A stretch of DNA of 51,091 nucleotides from Clavibacter sp. (GTDB lineage: Bacteria > Actinomycetota > Actinomycetes > Nanopelagicales > Nanopelagicaceae): positions 1 to 51,091 of the forward strand of contig BGOH01000007.1 in NCBI GenBank assembly GCA_003569145.1. The letters are read 5' to 3'. The notes beneath the pieces are model-generated. The model worked only from the letters and a program-made list of their open reading frames with translations. It searched no databases and was not told the DNA's origin. Below, piece after piece: positions 18,350-27,258 of this stretch. Position numbers and translations under genes: made by a program. Position 1 is the first letter of the stretch, and every line of letters begins with the position of its first letter.

Positions 18350-19501
18350 ATGAGAAATCCAACACCAGCAGATAAATTCACATTCGGCCTATGGACTGTT
18401 GGGTGGCAAGCCCGCGATCCATTTGGAGATGCCACCAGAGCAGCACTTGATCCAATTCGCACAGTTAGCGAATTAGCAAAGCGCGGGGCATATGGAGTGA
18501 CATTTCACGATGATGACTTAATTCCATTTGGTTCATCAACTTCAGATCGCGCAGCACATATTGCTCGCTTTAAGAAGGCACTTGATGAGAATGGAATGAA
18601 GGTGCCGATGGCAACAACAAATTTATTTAGCCATCCAGTATTTAAAGATGGAGCATTTACCTCTAACAATAGAGATATTCGCAGGTATGCCATCAGAAAA
18701 GTAATGACAAATATTGAATTAGCTGTAGAGCTAGGCGCTCATACCTATGTCTGTTGGGGCGGGCGTGAGGGAGCAGAGACTGATATCGGCAAAGATCCTG
18801 TGGTAGCACTTGAGAGAATGCGTGAGGCTTTCAATATTCTTGGTCAATTTGTTATTGATAAGGGATACAACATTAAGTTTGCAATGGAGCCAAAACCAAA
18901 TGAACCTCGCGGCGATATCTTCCTACCCACAATTGGGCATGCCCTAGCCTTCATCAATTCTCTTGACCACCCAGAGTTAGTTGGATTAAATCCTGAGGTT
19001 GGACATGAGCAGATGGCAGGACTTAATTTTGTTCATGGAATTGGACAAGCTTTATTCCATAAAAAACTCTTCCATATTGATCTAAATGGCCAACATGGAC
19101 CTAAATATGACCAAGATTTAGTCTTTGGCCATGGCGATCTAAAATCTGCCTTCTTCTTGGTAGATCTTCTTGAGCGCTATAACTATGACGGCCCTAAGCA
19201 CTTTGATTACAAACCAATGAGAACCGAGAGCGATGATGGCGTCTGGGCCTCAGCTACTGCAAATATGCGCACCTACATAATCTTGCAGGAGCGAGCAAAA
19301 GCATTTAGAGCAGATCCAAGAACTGCTGCAGCTCTTGAGAAATCAGGTGTTAATGAGCTGCTTCAGCCAACTGTTGCAAAGGGTGAGGGCTGGAAAGAGA
19401 TTGCCGGCGAGAGTTTTGATGTGGAAGCTGCAGGAAAGCGCGGCTATCACTATGAAGAACTCGATCAGCTAGCTCTGGAATATCTAATCGGTGTTTACTA
19501 G
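18350..19501 (+). CDS. xylA: Xylose isomerase
   Basis: Converts D-xylose to D-xylulose in the cytoplasm. 383 residues, matching the short class I (actinobacterial) enzymes. Active-site and metal motifs are intact: catalytic histidine in [19 protein letters not shown], metal-binding [25 protein letters not shown] and HIDLNGQ. No clear ribosome site, so possibly leaderless. xylB starts 5 bases after its stop. Confidence 0.97.
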   Translation: MRNPTPADKFTFGLWTVGWQARDPFGDATRAALDPIRTVSELAKRGAYGVTFHDDDLIPFGSSTSDRAAHIARFKKALDENGMKVPMATTNLFSHPVFKDGAFTSNNRDIRRYAIRKVMTNIELAVELGAHTYVCWGGREGAETDIGKDPVVALERMREAFNILGQFVIDKGYNIKFAMEPKPNEPRGDIFLPTIGHALAFINSLDHPELVGLNPEVGHEQMAGLNFVHGIGQALFHKKLFHIDLNGQHGPKYDQDLVFGHGDLKSAFFLVDLLERYNYDGPKHFDYKPMRTESDDGVWASATANMRTYIILQERAKAFRADPRTAAALEKSGVNELLQPTVAKGEGWKEIAGESFDVEAAGKRGYHYEELDQLALEYLIGVY

Positions 19502-19506
19502 AAACT

Positions 19507-20888
19507 ATGCCGATAGTTGCAGGTGTTGATTCCTCAACACAATCAGTAAAAGTTGTTCTGCGAGATTCTGATAGTGGTGAGTTGATTGCATCAACTTCAA
19601 GGCCGCATCCAGATGGGACAGAAATTGACCCGCAGTATTGGTGGAAGGCTCTATCAGATGCTCTTGATGAATTAGGTTCACATAAGATTTCAGCGATATC
19701 AATTGCCGGCCAACAACACGGCATGATCGCACTTGATAAAGATGGAGCAGTAATTCGAGATGCCCTGCTCTGGAATGACACTCGTTCGGATAAAGCAGCG
19801 CTTGATCTCAACAAGGAGATTCCAGATATTGCGCTTCGCACTGGCTCTCAATTAGTAGCTTCATTTACTGCATCAAAGCTTAGATGGCTTGCTGATAATG
19901 AGCAGGAGAATGCTAACAAGGTTGCTGCTATTGCTCTTCCTCATGATTGGCTCTCTTGGAAACTCTCTGGGGCAAAATCTCTAGATACTCTATTTACTGA
20001 TCGCTCTGATGCATCTGGAACTGGATATTTTGATTCAGTAAAAAACGAGTATTGCTTAGATATTCTGGCAACAGCAATTAGAAATAGTAAGAAAATAACT
20101 TTGCCAAAGGTAGTTGCCCCAAATCAATTTGGCGCAACTAGCATTGATTCCATCCCAATAGCTGCTGGGGCTGGAGATAATGCAGGTGCGGCGCTTGGTC
20201 TTGGCGCATCTCTTGGTGATCTTGTTATCTCACTTGGAACAAGTGGAACTGCTTTTGCTGTCTCAAAGAGTTCAACTCATGATTCATCTGGCGAAGTTGC
20301 GGGGTTTGCAGATGCGACCGGCAATTTTCTTCCCCTTGCTTGCACCTTAAATGCTGCAAAAATATTTAATACCGTTGCAAGAAGTCTCTCGCTTTCGTTT
20401 GAAGAATTTAGCTCCCTTGCCCTCTCTGCAAAAGCTGGAGCAGAGGGTTTAAGAATGATCCTCACTTTGATGGCGAGAGAACTCCTAACAAACCACGCGC
20501 CAAAGGCTCCTTCCACGGCATAACTCATAGCAATTTCACAAAAGAAAACATTGCGCGTGCATCTATTGAAGGAGTTATCGCTGGAATGATTTATGCTGCA
20601 AGAGCCGTTGAAAGGTTGGGCGTTAGTTATTCCAGAATTTTACTAATTGGTGGAGCTGCCAAAAATTCTGCAGTGCAGCAGATATCTGCTGATTTGTTTG
20701 GAAGAGAGATTTATATTCCAGCAATTGGTGAGTATGTGGCAGATGGCGCAGCGAAACAGGCAGCTTGGGCTTTAAGTGGCAAGGAAAATCCACCTAATTG
20801 GTCGCTGGGCGAAGTGATGACAGTTTCTCCTAAAGTCAGAATTGGTGGAATCGTAGAGAATTACTTTGAACTTATCTCTTTGAGCTGA
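19507..20888 (+). CDS. xylB: Xylulokinase, one frame break
   Basis: FGGY-family kinase phosphorylating D-xylulose, the step after XylA. N-terminal VAGVDSSTQSVKVVL, then AGQQHGMIALD, SLGTSGTAFAVS. The frame breaks at 20459-20462 (ATCCT); adding one base restores the family motif P-H-F-D-G-E-R-T-P and continues KGSFHGITHSNF through LLIGGAAKNSAVQQ and ADGAAKQAAWAL to 20888. Repaired length 460 residues, normal. Probably a sequencing indel. The 3' end overlaps the convergent GH3 gene by 17 bp. Confidence 0.92.
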
Positions 20889-22317
20889 TAGGACTCTCTG
20901 TCAAAATAGCTACTGCGATTTCTGAGGCAAGTGCACTTGATCCAAAAGTTCTAATAATGTTTTTAGGATTAAAACTCCAAGTCGGCCATCCCATATCAAC
21001 AAATATTGCATCTGGCCTACTTCGATTGATTCGATCTAGAGCCACTAGTATTTTGTTATCTCGGAAAGCATCCCGAAAGGCCACAACCAGACAAACTTGA
21101 TTGTGAGTTGAAAGATCGATGTCGCTTGATTCTAATTTAACCTTAATGCCAGCTCTTATAAATGGTCTTCGTAATCCCCAACCGACAAAGCCAGCTGCAA
21201 TTGTTGGGTCAGCAGATAGCTCAATTAGAGAGATCTGATCGGTTGATAAAGAGAGATTACCTTGATAATTAACTCCAGACTTAAACTTTGAAGCCTCTGG
21301 CAAAGTTACTGGAGACTCTTCGGTTGCAACTGGCGCTCTCCAACGCCAGATTTTCTCTGCGTTATCCTCTATTGCCTGCCTTTCAATCTCTCCCTTCTCT
21401 ATAGCCTCTCGAATTGCAACCAAACCATTATCAACAAAACTTGATTGATCATAGAGACCAGAGAAGCAGAGTAGATCTGCGCCTGCCGATATCGCTCGAA
21501 GAGCTGAAGTATGAATTTTCTTTGTTCCTCCAAGTGCGCCCATATCTAGTGCATCGGTAACCACTAAACCTTCAAAGCCAAGACTTTTACGGAGCAAACT
21601 CCTGGTAATCCGACTTGAGCACGAAGCCGGGGAGGTGGGATCAATTGCAGCAAGCAAGATATGCCCCATCATTATTGCCTCTACTCCATCTCCAATTGCT
21701 GAGATGAAAGGCTTGAGATGGGTATTGATCAGTTCATCCATCTCACCATTTAGCTGAGGTAAATCGTGATGGCTATCCTCCAATACCCCTCCGTGGCCAG
21801 GAAAGTGCTTAATACATGATGCGATTCCAGCGCTTCGCAAACCCTTGACTGCACTGACTACATGCTTTGAAACTAATTCAGCATCGTTACCAAAAGAGCG
21901 AACTGCAACAATTGGGTTATCACTTTGAGTTGCAACATCAGCAACTGGAGCTAGATTTAGATCAACACCAATAGACTTTAGAATTTTACCTAACTCCTTA
22001 AAGGAGCTTTCTGTTAATTCTAAATCGTTGCAACGTCCAAGAAGTGCAGGGGTTGGGAATGGGCTTCCTTCAGGAACAAATAGACGAGTTACATCACCAC
22101 CTTCCTCGTCTAGGGAAATAATAATATTTGGCGAGATAGCCCTGATCTTAAGGATTAACTCGCGTGTTACATCTAAAGAAGGACAGTTTGAACTAAATAG
22201 CGTTATTCCTCCAAGCCCATTTTCAAGATATTTAAAAATCCAATCCGGGATCTCCGTGCCGCCGAATCCAGGAGAAAAGTGGGCCAATATTGCTTTCTCG
22301 GTATTATTGAATTTCAT
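20872..22317 (-). CDS. nagZ: GH3 beta-N-acetylhexosaminidase (NagZ-type)
   Basis: Family-3 glycosidase, 481 residues, without signal peptide. It has the NagZ-specific catalytic dyad loop KHFPGHGGVLEDSHHDLP and the nucleophile aspartate in VVTDALDMGAL, plus NLAPVADV. NagZ enzymes remove GlcNAc from cell-wall muropeptides or chito-oligosaccharides. Its C-terminal 150 residues are a less conserved extension. The gene is the last of the SBP-MalF-MalG operon (start overlaps malG-type stop by 4 bp), so it should cut a GlcNAc-containing glycan brought in by that importer. Confidence 0.88.
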   Translation of the reverse strand: MKFNNTEKAILAHFSPGFGGTEIPDWIFKYLENGLGGITLFSSNCPSLDVTRELILKIRAISPNIIISLDEEGGDVTRLFVPEGSPFPTPALLGRCNDLELTESSFKELGKILKSIGVDLNLAPVADVATQSDNPIVAVRSFGNDAELVSKHVVSAVKGLRSAGIASCIKHFPGHGGVLEDSHHDLPQLNGEMDELINTHLKPFISAIGDGVEAIMMGHILLAAIDPTSPASCSSRITRSLLRKSLGFEGLVVTDALDMGALGGTKKIHTSALRAISAGADLLCFSGLYDQSSFVDNGLVAIREAIEKGEIERQAIEDNAEKIWRWRAPVATEESPVTLPEASKFKSGVNYQGNLSLSTDQISLIELSADPTIAAGFVGWGLRRPFIRAGIKVKLESSDIDLSTHNQVCLVVAFRDAFRDNKILVALDRINRSRPDAIFVDMGWPTWSFNPKNIIRTFGSSALASEIAVAILTESPISSKR

Positions 22318-23150
22318 CCTTTAACAGCTCCTGCCGTAACGCCTGTAGCAATTCGCTTCTGAATCAGTGAGAAGAAAATTACAACTGGAATAGCTGTGAC
22401 TGTGGATGCTGCCATTAATGGGCCCCAATCGGTGCCGGTTCTAGTCGTAAAACCAGCAAGCCAAACTGGCAGGGTTAGGTTCTCTTGACTCTGCATAATT
22501 ATGTAGGCCAACAAAAACTCATTCCAAGCTTGTATAAATGCAAATATTGCGGTGGCAACCAATCCTGGAGCCATTAATGGCAAGAGGACATGGCGATATG
22601 CCTGAACTCTCGTGCAACCATCAACTAGGGCAGCCTCTTCGATGTCTGTTGGAATATTGGCTAGAAAACCTCTCAGGGTCCAAATAGTGAAAGGCAAAAT
22701 AAATGCCACATATGTGAGAGCTAATCCCCCTATGGTGTTTGTTAGTTGGAGTCGAGTCAATAGCAGGAATAGCGGAATTATCAGGGCAGAGAGTGGGAGC
22801 ATCTGCACAATAAGCAACGCTGAGATAAAGCTTCGCTTACCGGTAAATTTAGTGCGTGCGATTGCAACACTTGCGAAAGTTGCTAAAAACAACGAGATGG
22901 CAACGGTGATAAGCACGACAATCAAACTATTTCTTAGACTGGTGTAGAAGCCCTCTCTTGAAAAAGCATTCTGATAATTCTCGATAGTAAAAGACCTCGG
23001 CAAAATTGTGGGTTCAGTCGAAAGTACATCCTGACGATTCTTAAATGATGTAGTGACCATCCAATAAACTGGAAACCCCATAAAGATTATGGCAAAGAAT
23101 CCAGAGATATTTGCATAAATCGAACTCTTTCTATGCATTGTTGTCCCCAA
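22314..23150 (-). CDS. Carbohydrate ABC transporter permease (MalG-type), second importer
   Basis: 278 residues, six membrane segments, EAA loop IEEAALVDGCTRVQAYRHVLLPLMAPG. Overlaps the MalF-type gene by 20 bp and the GH3 gene by 4 bp. The importer lacks its own ATPase. Confidence 0.93.
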   Translation of the reverse strand: MGTTMHRKSSIYANISGFFAIIFMGFPVYWMVTTSFKNRQDVLSTEPTILPRSFTIENYQNAFSREGFYTSLRNSLIVVLITVAISLFLATFASVAIARTKFTGKRSFISALLIVQMLPLSALIIPLFLLLTRLQLTNTIGGLALTYVAFILPFTIWTLRGFLANIPTDIEEAALVDGCTRVQAYRHVLLPLMAPGLVATAIFAFIQAWNEFLLAYIIMQSQENLTLPVWLAGFTTRTGTDWGPLMAASTVTAIPVVIFFSLIQKRIATGVTAGAVKG

Positions 23151-24048
23151 TCTGAACCATCTTCTTGATATAGAACCAAGTCACACCTAATAGTGAGAAA
23201 ATCATCAAGAGGGCAATGGCAGCACCCATTCCATATTCACTTAAACCAAAAGACTTCTCAAAGGCATAAATCGCCATCGTGTAATACTCAGAGGCAGGAC
23301 GATTATCAAGAAGCACCCAGATTTGAGTAAAGACCTGAAAGTCCCAGATGATTGAAAGGCTAATAAGGATTACATAAATCGGAAGTAATATCGGGAGAAT
23401 TACGGATCTAAATATTTGCCTCGAGTTGGCACCATCGATAGCTGCTGCCTCCAAAAGCTCCTTTGGAACTTGAGTTAAAGCTGCATAAATGCTGATTGTT
23501 ATGAATGGGATAGCACCCCAAACAACAACCCCGCCAATGATTGAAAACCCGGAAAAAGTGTTGGTAAACCAATTGCGTTGAGCAAAATCGAAGCCGAGGC
23601 GATTAATAGTTGAAGTGATGATGCTAAATTCAAAGGAAAACATCCACTTCCAAATTGAGATTCCAACAAGTGCAGGTATGGCCCAGACCAGAATCAGGGT
23701 GGTGTTTAGCAGCCATCGAATGACAGTATTCATTCGAAGCATAAGGTGCGCTAACCAAGCACCAATTACTATAGATGCAGCAACCATCGCAAATGTGAAA
23801 ATGAATGTTCTTCGTAGGACGGTCCAAAACTCTGGGTCCTTCAATAGCGCTTGAAAATTTTCAAAGCCAACCCAAGTCGGAATTCCGGAGACAATCTCTG
23901 TAAGTCCAAATTGCTGAAAACTTAGAGTGATAAGTCGAAACACAGGAAAGCCTAAAATCAAAAGAATTACAGCCAGAGCGGGAGTGATTAAGAGATATGG
24001 CCAGAAATTCTTCTTTGACCCTTGTCTTAATTTTGTTGCGCTAGACAT
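23131..24048 (-). CDS. Carbohydrate ABC transporter permease (MalF-type), second importer
   Basis: 305 residues, six membrane segments, EAA loop LLEAAAIDGANSRQIFRSVILPILLP. Separated from the binding-protein gene by 93 bases that contain a strong hairpin. Confidence 0.93.
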   Translation of the reverse strand: MSSATKLRQGSKKNFWPYLLITPALAVILLILGFPVFRLITLSFQQFGLTEIVSGIPTWVGFENFQALLKDPEFWTVLRRTFIFTFAMVAASIVIGAWLAHLMLRMNTVIRWLLNTTLILVWAIPALVGISIWKWMFSFEFSIITSTINRLGFDFAQRNWFTNTFSGFSIIGGVVVWGAIPFITISIYAALTQVPKELLEAAAIDGANSRQIFRSVILPILLPIYVILISLSIIWDFQVFTQIWVLLDNRPASEYYTMAIYAFEKSFGLSEYGMGAAIALLMIFSLLGVTWFYIKKMVQIGDNNA

Positions 24049-24080
24049 GAATTCTCAGACCTACTTCCCAATAAATGAGT

Positions 24081-24114
24081 GGAGAGTGGAGCGCCCTCGA
24101 CGCTACCACTCTCC
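24081..24114 (-). promoter_or_regulatory. Intercistronic stem-loop between SBP and permease genes
   Basis: Arms 24081-24093 and 24101-24114 pair over 13 base pairs with one bulged base (24105) and a 7-base loop. No T-run follows on the minus strand, so it is not a classic terminator. As in malE-malF-type junctions, it probably stabilises the upstream binding-protein message or attenuates read-through. It starts 28 bases after the SBP stop. Confidence 0.6.
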
Positions 24115-24141
24115 TTATACCTCGTTAGGAGTTTTTTACCG

Positions 24142-25389
24142 CTAGTTCAGCAGTTTTGTAATCTCCGCAGATGCATCTTTAGCTGCTTGCGCAACTGTCT
24201 TCTTTCCTGTTGCGATATCAGAGAGCATGGTTTGCAGAACGTTTGCGTTCTCAACATTTACCCACTTCTCTGCTGCTGGAACGAACCAGGTTGAGCTAGC
24301 GCCCTTAGCAACTTGAGCATTTCCACCCTTAACAAGAGTCAACATGCTTGTGTTGTTTGGAAGATTGCCAACCTTGACGATCTCACGCATGGCCTGGCCG
24401 GAGGTGAAGGACTTAATCCAGTAAATTCCCCACTCAGCATTCTTTGCCTTTGCTGGAACTCCAAGATTTGATCCGCCAAGGAATGCTGGCATGTATTCAC
24501 CAGCACGAATTGAAGGCATTGGGAAGAATGCGCCCTTTTGAGGAGCGATACAGCATGTTTCCCAACCATTTGAGTAGCTCATCGCAACGTTTCCGCCAGC
24601 GAAGACCTCCCATTGACCACCCTCATCGCCAGACTTGTCGGCTTTGGAGTATTTATCAACGATACTTTTCCAGCGAGTTAATCCTTCAATGGATGCTGCT
24701 GAATCTAGTGAGCCTTTCCACTTTCCAGCTTCCTGGACAGCAATTGCTCCCTTTGAGTCATAAACAAAGCCCATTGCCGCATACCAATACTTACCTGGCA
24801 TATAGACCGCCGAGAACTTAGAGTTAGAAGAATTTGCGGCCATTAACTTATCTGCAGCTGCTGTGAATTGTTCATAAGTTCTTGGTGCTTTAATTTTCAA
24901 TGAAGCAAATAGATCAGTGCGATACATAACCGCACGTGATCCAGCATAGTAAGGAACTGCATAGAGCTTGCCGTTATAACTTCCGGCTTCTTCTAGGCCT
25001 TTAAGCCAGTTGGTGCTATATGCAAATTGGCTCTTCGAACTGCTTAGATCCTTAAGAGCACCCGCAGCTGAATATTTAAGAACTTGAGTATTACCAAATT
25101 CAAATACATCTGGCGTATTTCCAGCTACTAGGGCTGCATCAAGTTTCTTAAGTGAATCGCCCCAGGTCTGATATTGGATATCAACCTTGACATTTGGATA
25201 TTTTGAATTAAACATCTTATTTGCACGATCAACTGCTGCTGGCCAGGACTTTGCATCTCCTTGAATCCAGACAGTTACTGTGCCGCTATCTTTCGGCGCA
25301 GCACTTGCTGTGCTCGCGCCAAGAAATAGCGAGCTGACAAGCGCCATCGAAGAAATAATGGCGATAACTTTTTTGCGCGTAATGCGCAT
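24142..25389 (-). CDS. ABC transporter sugar-binding protein, second importer
   Basis: 415-residue family-1 solute-binding protein. ATG 25389 has GGAGG 7 to 8 bases upstream and opens a Sec signal peptide (MRITRKK, hydrophobic core, ASA|A near residue 30) with no lipobox cysteine. Mature part has the usual SBP features (DVFEFGNTQVLKYSAAGAL, YAVPYYAGSRAVMYRTDLF). First gene of an operon ending in NagZ-type GH3, so a GlcNAc-containing ligand is likely. Divergent from the second GntR regulator with a DasR-like operator in between. Confidence 0.92.
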   Translation of the reverse strand: MRITRKKVIAIISSMALVSSLFLGASTASAAPKDSGTVTVWIQGDAKSWPAAVDRANKMFNSKYPNVKVDIQYQTWGDSLKKLDAALVAGNTPDVFEFGNTQVLKYSAAGALKDLSSSKSQFAYSTNWLKGLEEAGSYNGKLYAVPYYAGSRAVMYRTDLFASLKIKAPRTYEQFTAAADKLMAANSSNSKFSAVYMPGKYWYAAMGFVYDSKGAIAVQEAGKWKGSLDSAASIEGLTRWKSIVDKYSKADKSGDEGGQWEVFAGGNVAMSYSNGWETCCIAPQKGAFFPMPSIRAGEYMPAFLGGSNLGVPAKAKNAEWGIYWIKSFTSGQAMREIVKVGNLPNNTSMLTLVKGGNAQVAKGASSTWFVPAAEKWVNVENANVLQTMLSDIATGKKTVAQAAKDASAEITKLLN

Positions 25390-25444
25390 GAGGGACCTCC
25401 CGTTTAGAGCTACCCGTTGGCAATTCCAACAGGTTCTTAGTAGG

Positions 25445-25458
25445 TTGGTCTAGTCCAA
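25445..25458. promoter_or_regulatory. Near-palindromic GntR (DasR-like) operator
   Basis: TTGGTCTAGTCCAA lies in the 143-bp gap between the second SBP gene and its divergent GntR gene. It is close to the HutC-subfamily consensus TGGTNTANACCA and to DasR boxes. On the minus strand a TACTAG sequence just upstream could serve as the SBP promoter -10, placing the operator near the transcription start; that part is tentative. Confidence 0.6.
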
Positions 25459-25532
25459 TTTTGGTCAAAATGCTAGTATCCGACAGGTTTTTCTTTCGAT
25501 TGTTATGGAATCGGTATCTCCTCCCTTAAAAA

Positions 25533-26264
25533 GTGAGGCGAAGAAGGGGGGCGGGGGCCTTGGCCAAGGAGGAGTTCCTAAAACCTGTTCGCATCTCTGA
25601 ATTGATTCGCGCAGATCTCTCAGAACTAGCGATTCATGAAGTTATTCCAACCGAAAGACAGATGGCTGAACACTTTGGAGTCTCACGAGTGACTATCCAA
25701 AAAGCGCTAAAGATTTTAGAACGCTCTGGATTTATTTATAGGAGACAAGGCTCTGGAACATTTGTCGCTCCTCGTCGCGATACACATCACCACAGCCTTA
25801 GGTCCTTTAGTGAAGAACTCACGCTGAGAGGAATCGAGTATAAAACTTCAGTTTTGGATGTCAGGTTAATCGAGAGTCCTGAATCGATAGATTCAACTTG
25901 GGCAAAAGTTACCGAGCCGTCTTATCGTATTGAGAGAGTTCGAACAAACAGAAAAGTAGCTCTCTCTTGGGAAGTTTCATATGTAAAAGCAAGATTTGCT
26001 CCTGGGCTTGATAAAGAAATTCTTTCAGGATCTTTATACAAACTCCTTTCAGAAAATTATGGGCAGGTTGTAGAGAGCGCTGACGAAGAAATTTCATCAC
26101 TACTGATTGAAGATGAAATCTCAACTAAGTTATCAGTATTGGCCGGCACTCCAGCAATCGAAATTCAAAGAAAAGCTTTTAACAGACGAGGCGATTGCCT
26201 TGAGACAGCAAGGGCAATACGACCAAGCGGTAGAGAGTTTTTGAAATACAGCGTTAGACGCTAA
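25533..26264 (+). CDS. GntR/HutC-family transcriptional regulator, second
   Basis: Winged HTH (IPTERQMAEHFGVSRVTIQKALKIL, then RRQGSGTFVAP) plus UTRA domain to the end. About 240 residues, normal. The start is unsettled: GTG 25533, TTG 25560 (MAKEEF, inside a CCTTGGCCAAGG palindrome at 25558-25569), or ATG 25505 if one G is surplus in the G6 run near 25546-25551. Divergent from the SBP-permease-GH3 operon, which it most likely represses through the 25445 operator. Confidence 0.88.
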   Translation: MRRRRGAGALAKEEFLKPVRISELIRADLSELAIHEVIPTERQMAEHFGVSRVTIQKALKILERSGFIYRRQGSGTFVAPRRDTHHHSLRSFSEELTLRGIEYKTSVLDVRLIESPESIDSTWAKVTEPSYRIERVRTNRKVALSWEVSYVKARFAPGLDKEILSGSLYKLLSENYGQVVESADEEISSLLIEDEISTKLSVLAGTPAIEIQRKAFNRRGDCLETARAIRPSGREFLKYSVRR

Positions 26265-26274
26265 AAAGCCTCTG

Positions 26275-27240
26275 TTACAATCTAATTCGCTGCTGCTCTA
26301 TTAATGCGATCACGGATTGCAACCGCAAGGCCTGGCCTACTGGTGGAATTATTCTCACAGTCTGCAAATTCTGAGTATCTGACATGCGAAGAGCTGAATA
26401 AAGCACCCGCGCATACTCTTCAATGCTTTTGGGTTCTGCCAAGCGAATAACACCTTCTGGGGTAGCGACATCACTCATCGCAATTAACCCCTCACCTCTC
26501 TGACTTTGACCATCAACAATCACTTTTGCTTTTGGTGCATAGTGCTGCTTATCAGAACCTGAGACTCGAATCTTTGTTTCACCAACTTCTTCAAGGACTA
26601 TCCCCGTGCTCTCTTCAATCATCTCCGCGCTAATTGCTCCTGGCCTAAGAATTTTTGGATTTTGACCGCTGCAATCAATAATTGTTGATTCAACTCCAAC
26701 TAAACAAGGCCCGCCATCAAGTATTTGATCGCTAGGCGATAGAAACTCACTTAGCTCCTGACTAACAGCCTCAGCAGTTGTTGGTGAGACGGCGCCATAA
26801 CGATTGGCGCTAGGAGCAGCAATCCCCTTTCCACCAACTGCTTTAAATTCATTGAGTAGTCCAAGTGCCAAGCTATTTGCCGGAATCCTTAAACCCACAA
26901 TCTCTTGAGCTCCAGTTAGAAAATCGCCAGCAACCTCTCGTCTCTTAAGGAGAAGAGTCATTGGGCCTGGCCAGAAATCTCGCATTAGATTGATCGCATA
27001 CTCTGGAATCTCCTGCGCCCAGTAATCAACATCATTTAGCTCTGCAATATGAACAATCACCGGGTGGCTAGCTGGCCTATTTTTCACCTGATACATCCTG
27101 GCAACTGCATCTTTATTCATCGCATCAGCTCCAATGCCATAGACAGTTTCTGTTGGAAAGGCGACTAAGTCTCCTGCCCTTAATTTCTCAGCACTTTGCC
27201 GTAATACGCTCAGTGAGCATTGAGAAATAATCATTGCCAT
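26275..27240 (-). CDS. ywlC: Threonylcarbamoyl-AMP synthase (Sua5/YrdC/YwlC)
   Basis: Makes threonylcarbamoyl-AMP for the t6A37 modification of ANN-decoding tRNAs. 321 residues: YrdC-like domain (DLVAFPTETVYGIGADAMN, KNRPASHPVIVHI, VGLRIPAN, APSANRYGAVSPTTA, VESTIIDCSG, LRPGAIS) followed by the C-terminal Sua5 domain, so it is the long Sua5 form. ATG 27240 or the third-codon ATG 27234. Divergent from the SIMPL gene with only about 18 bp between starts. Confidence 0.93.
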   Translation of the reverse strand: MAMIISQCSLSVLRQSAEKLRAGDLVAFPTETVYGIGADAMNKDAVARMYQVKNRPASHPVIVHIAELNDVDYWAQEIPEYAINLMRDFWPGPMTLLLKRREVAGDFLTGAQEIVGLRIPANSLALGLLNEFKAVGGKGIAAPSANRYGAVSPTTAEAVSQELSEFLSPSDQILDGGPCLVGVESTIIDCSGQNPKILRPGAISAEMIEESTGIVLEEVGETKIRVSGSDKQHYAPKAKVIVDGQSQRGEGLIAMSDVATPEGVIRLAEPKSIEEYARVLYSALRMSDTQNLQTVRIIPPVGQALRLQSVIALIEQQRIRL

Positions 27241-27258
27241 AGCGGGTATCTTAGGCTT

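Noticed and set aside
15109-20888. Calling the PIG-L, SIS, cupin and xylB genes true pseudogenes
   Set aside because: Each carries a single base change in a short run, both halves keep full conservation, and the same kind of break also hits nuoM and polyprenyl synthase, so sequencing indels are the simpler explanation.
25558-25569. Perfect palindrome CCTTGGCCAAGG as an operator
   Set aside because: It lies inside or at the start of the GntR reading frame and has no second copy near any promoter in the window, so chance is adequate.
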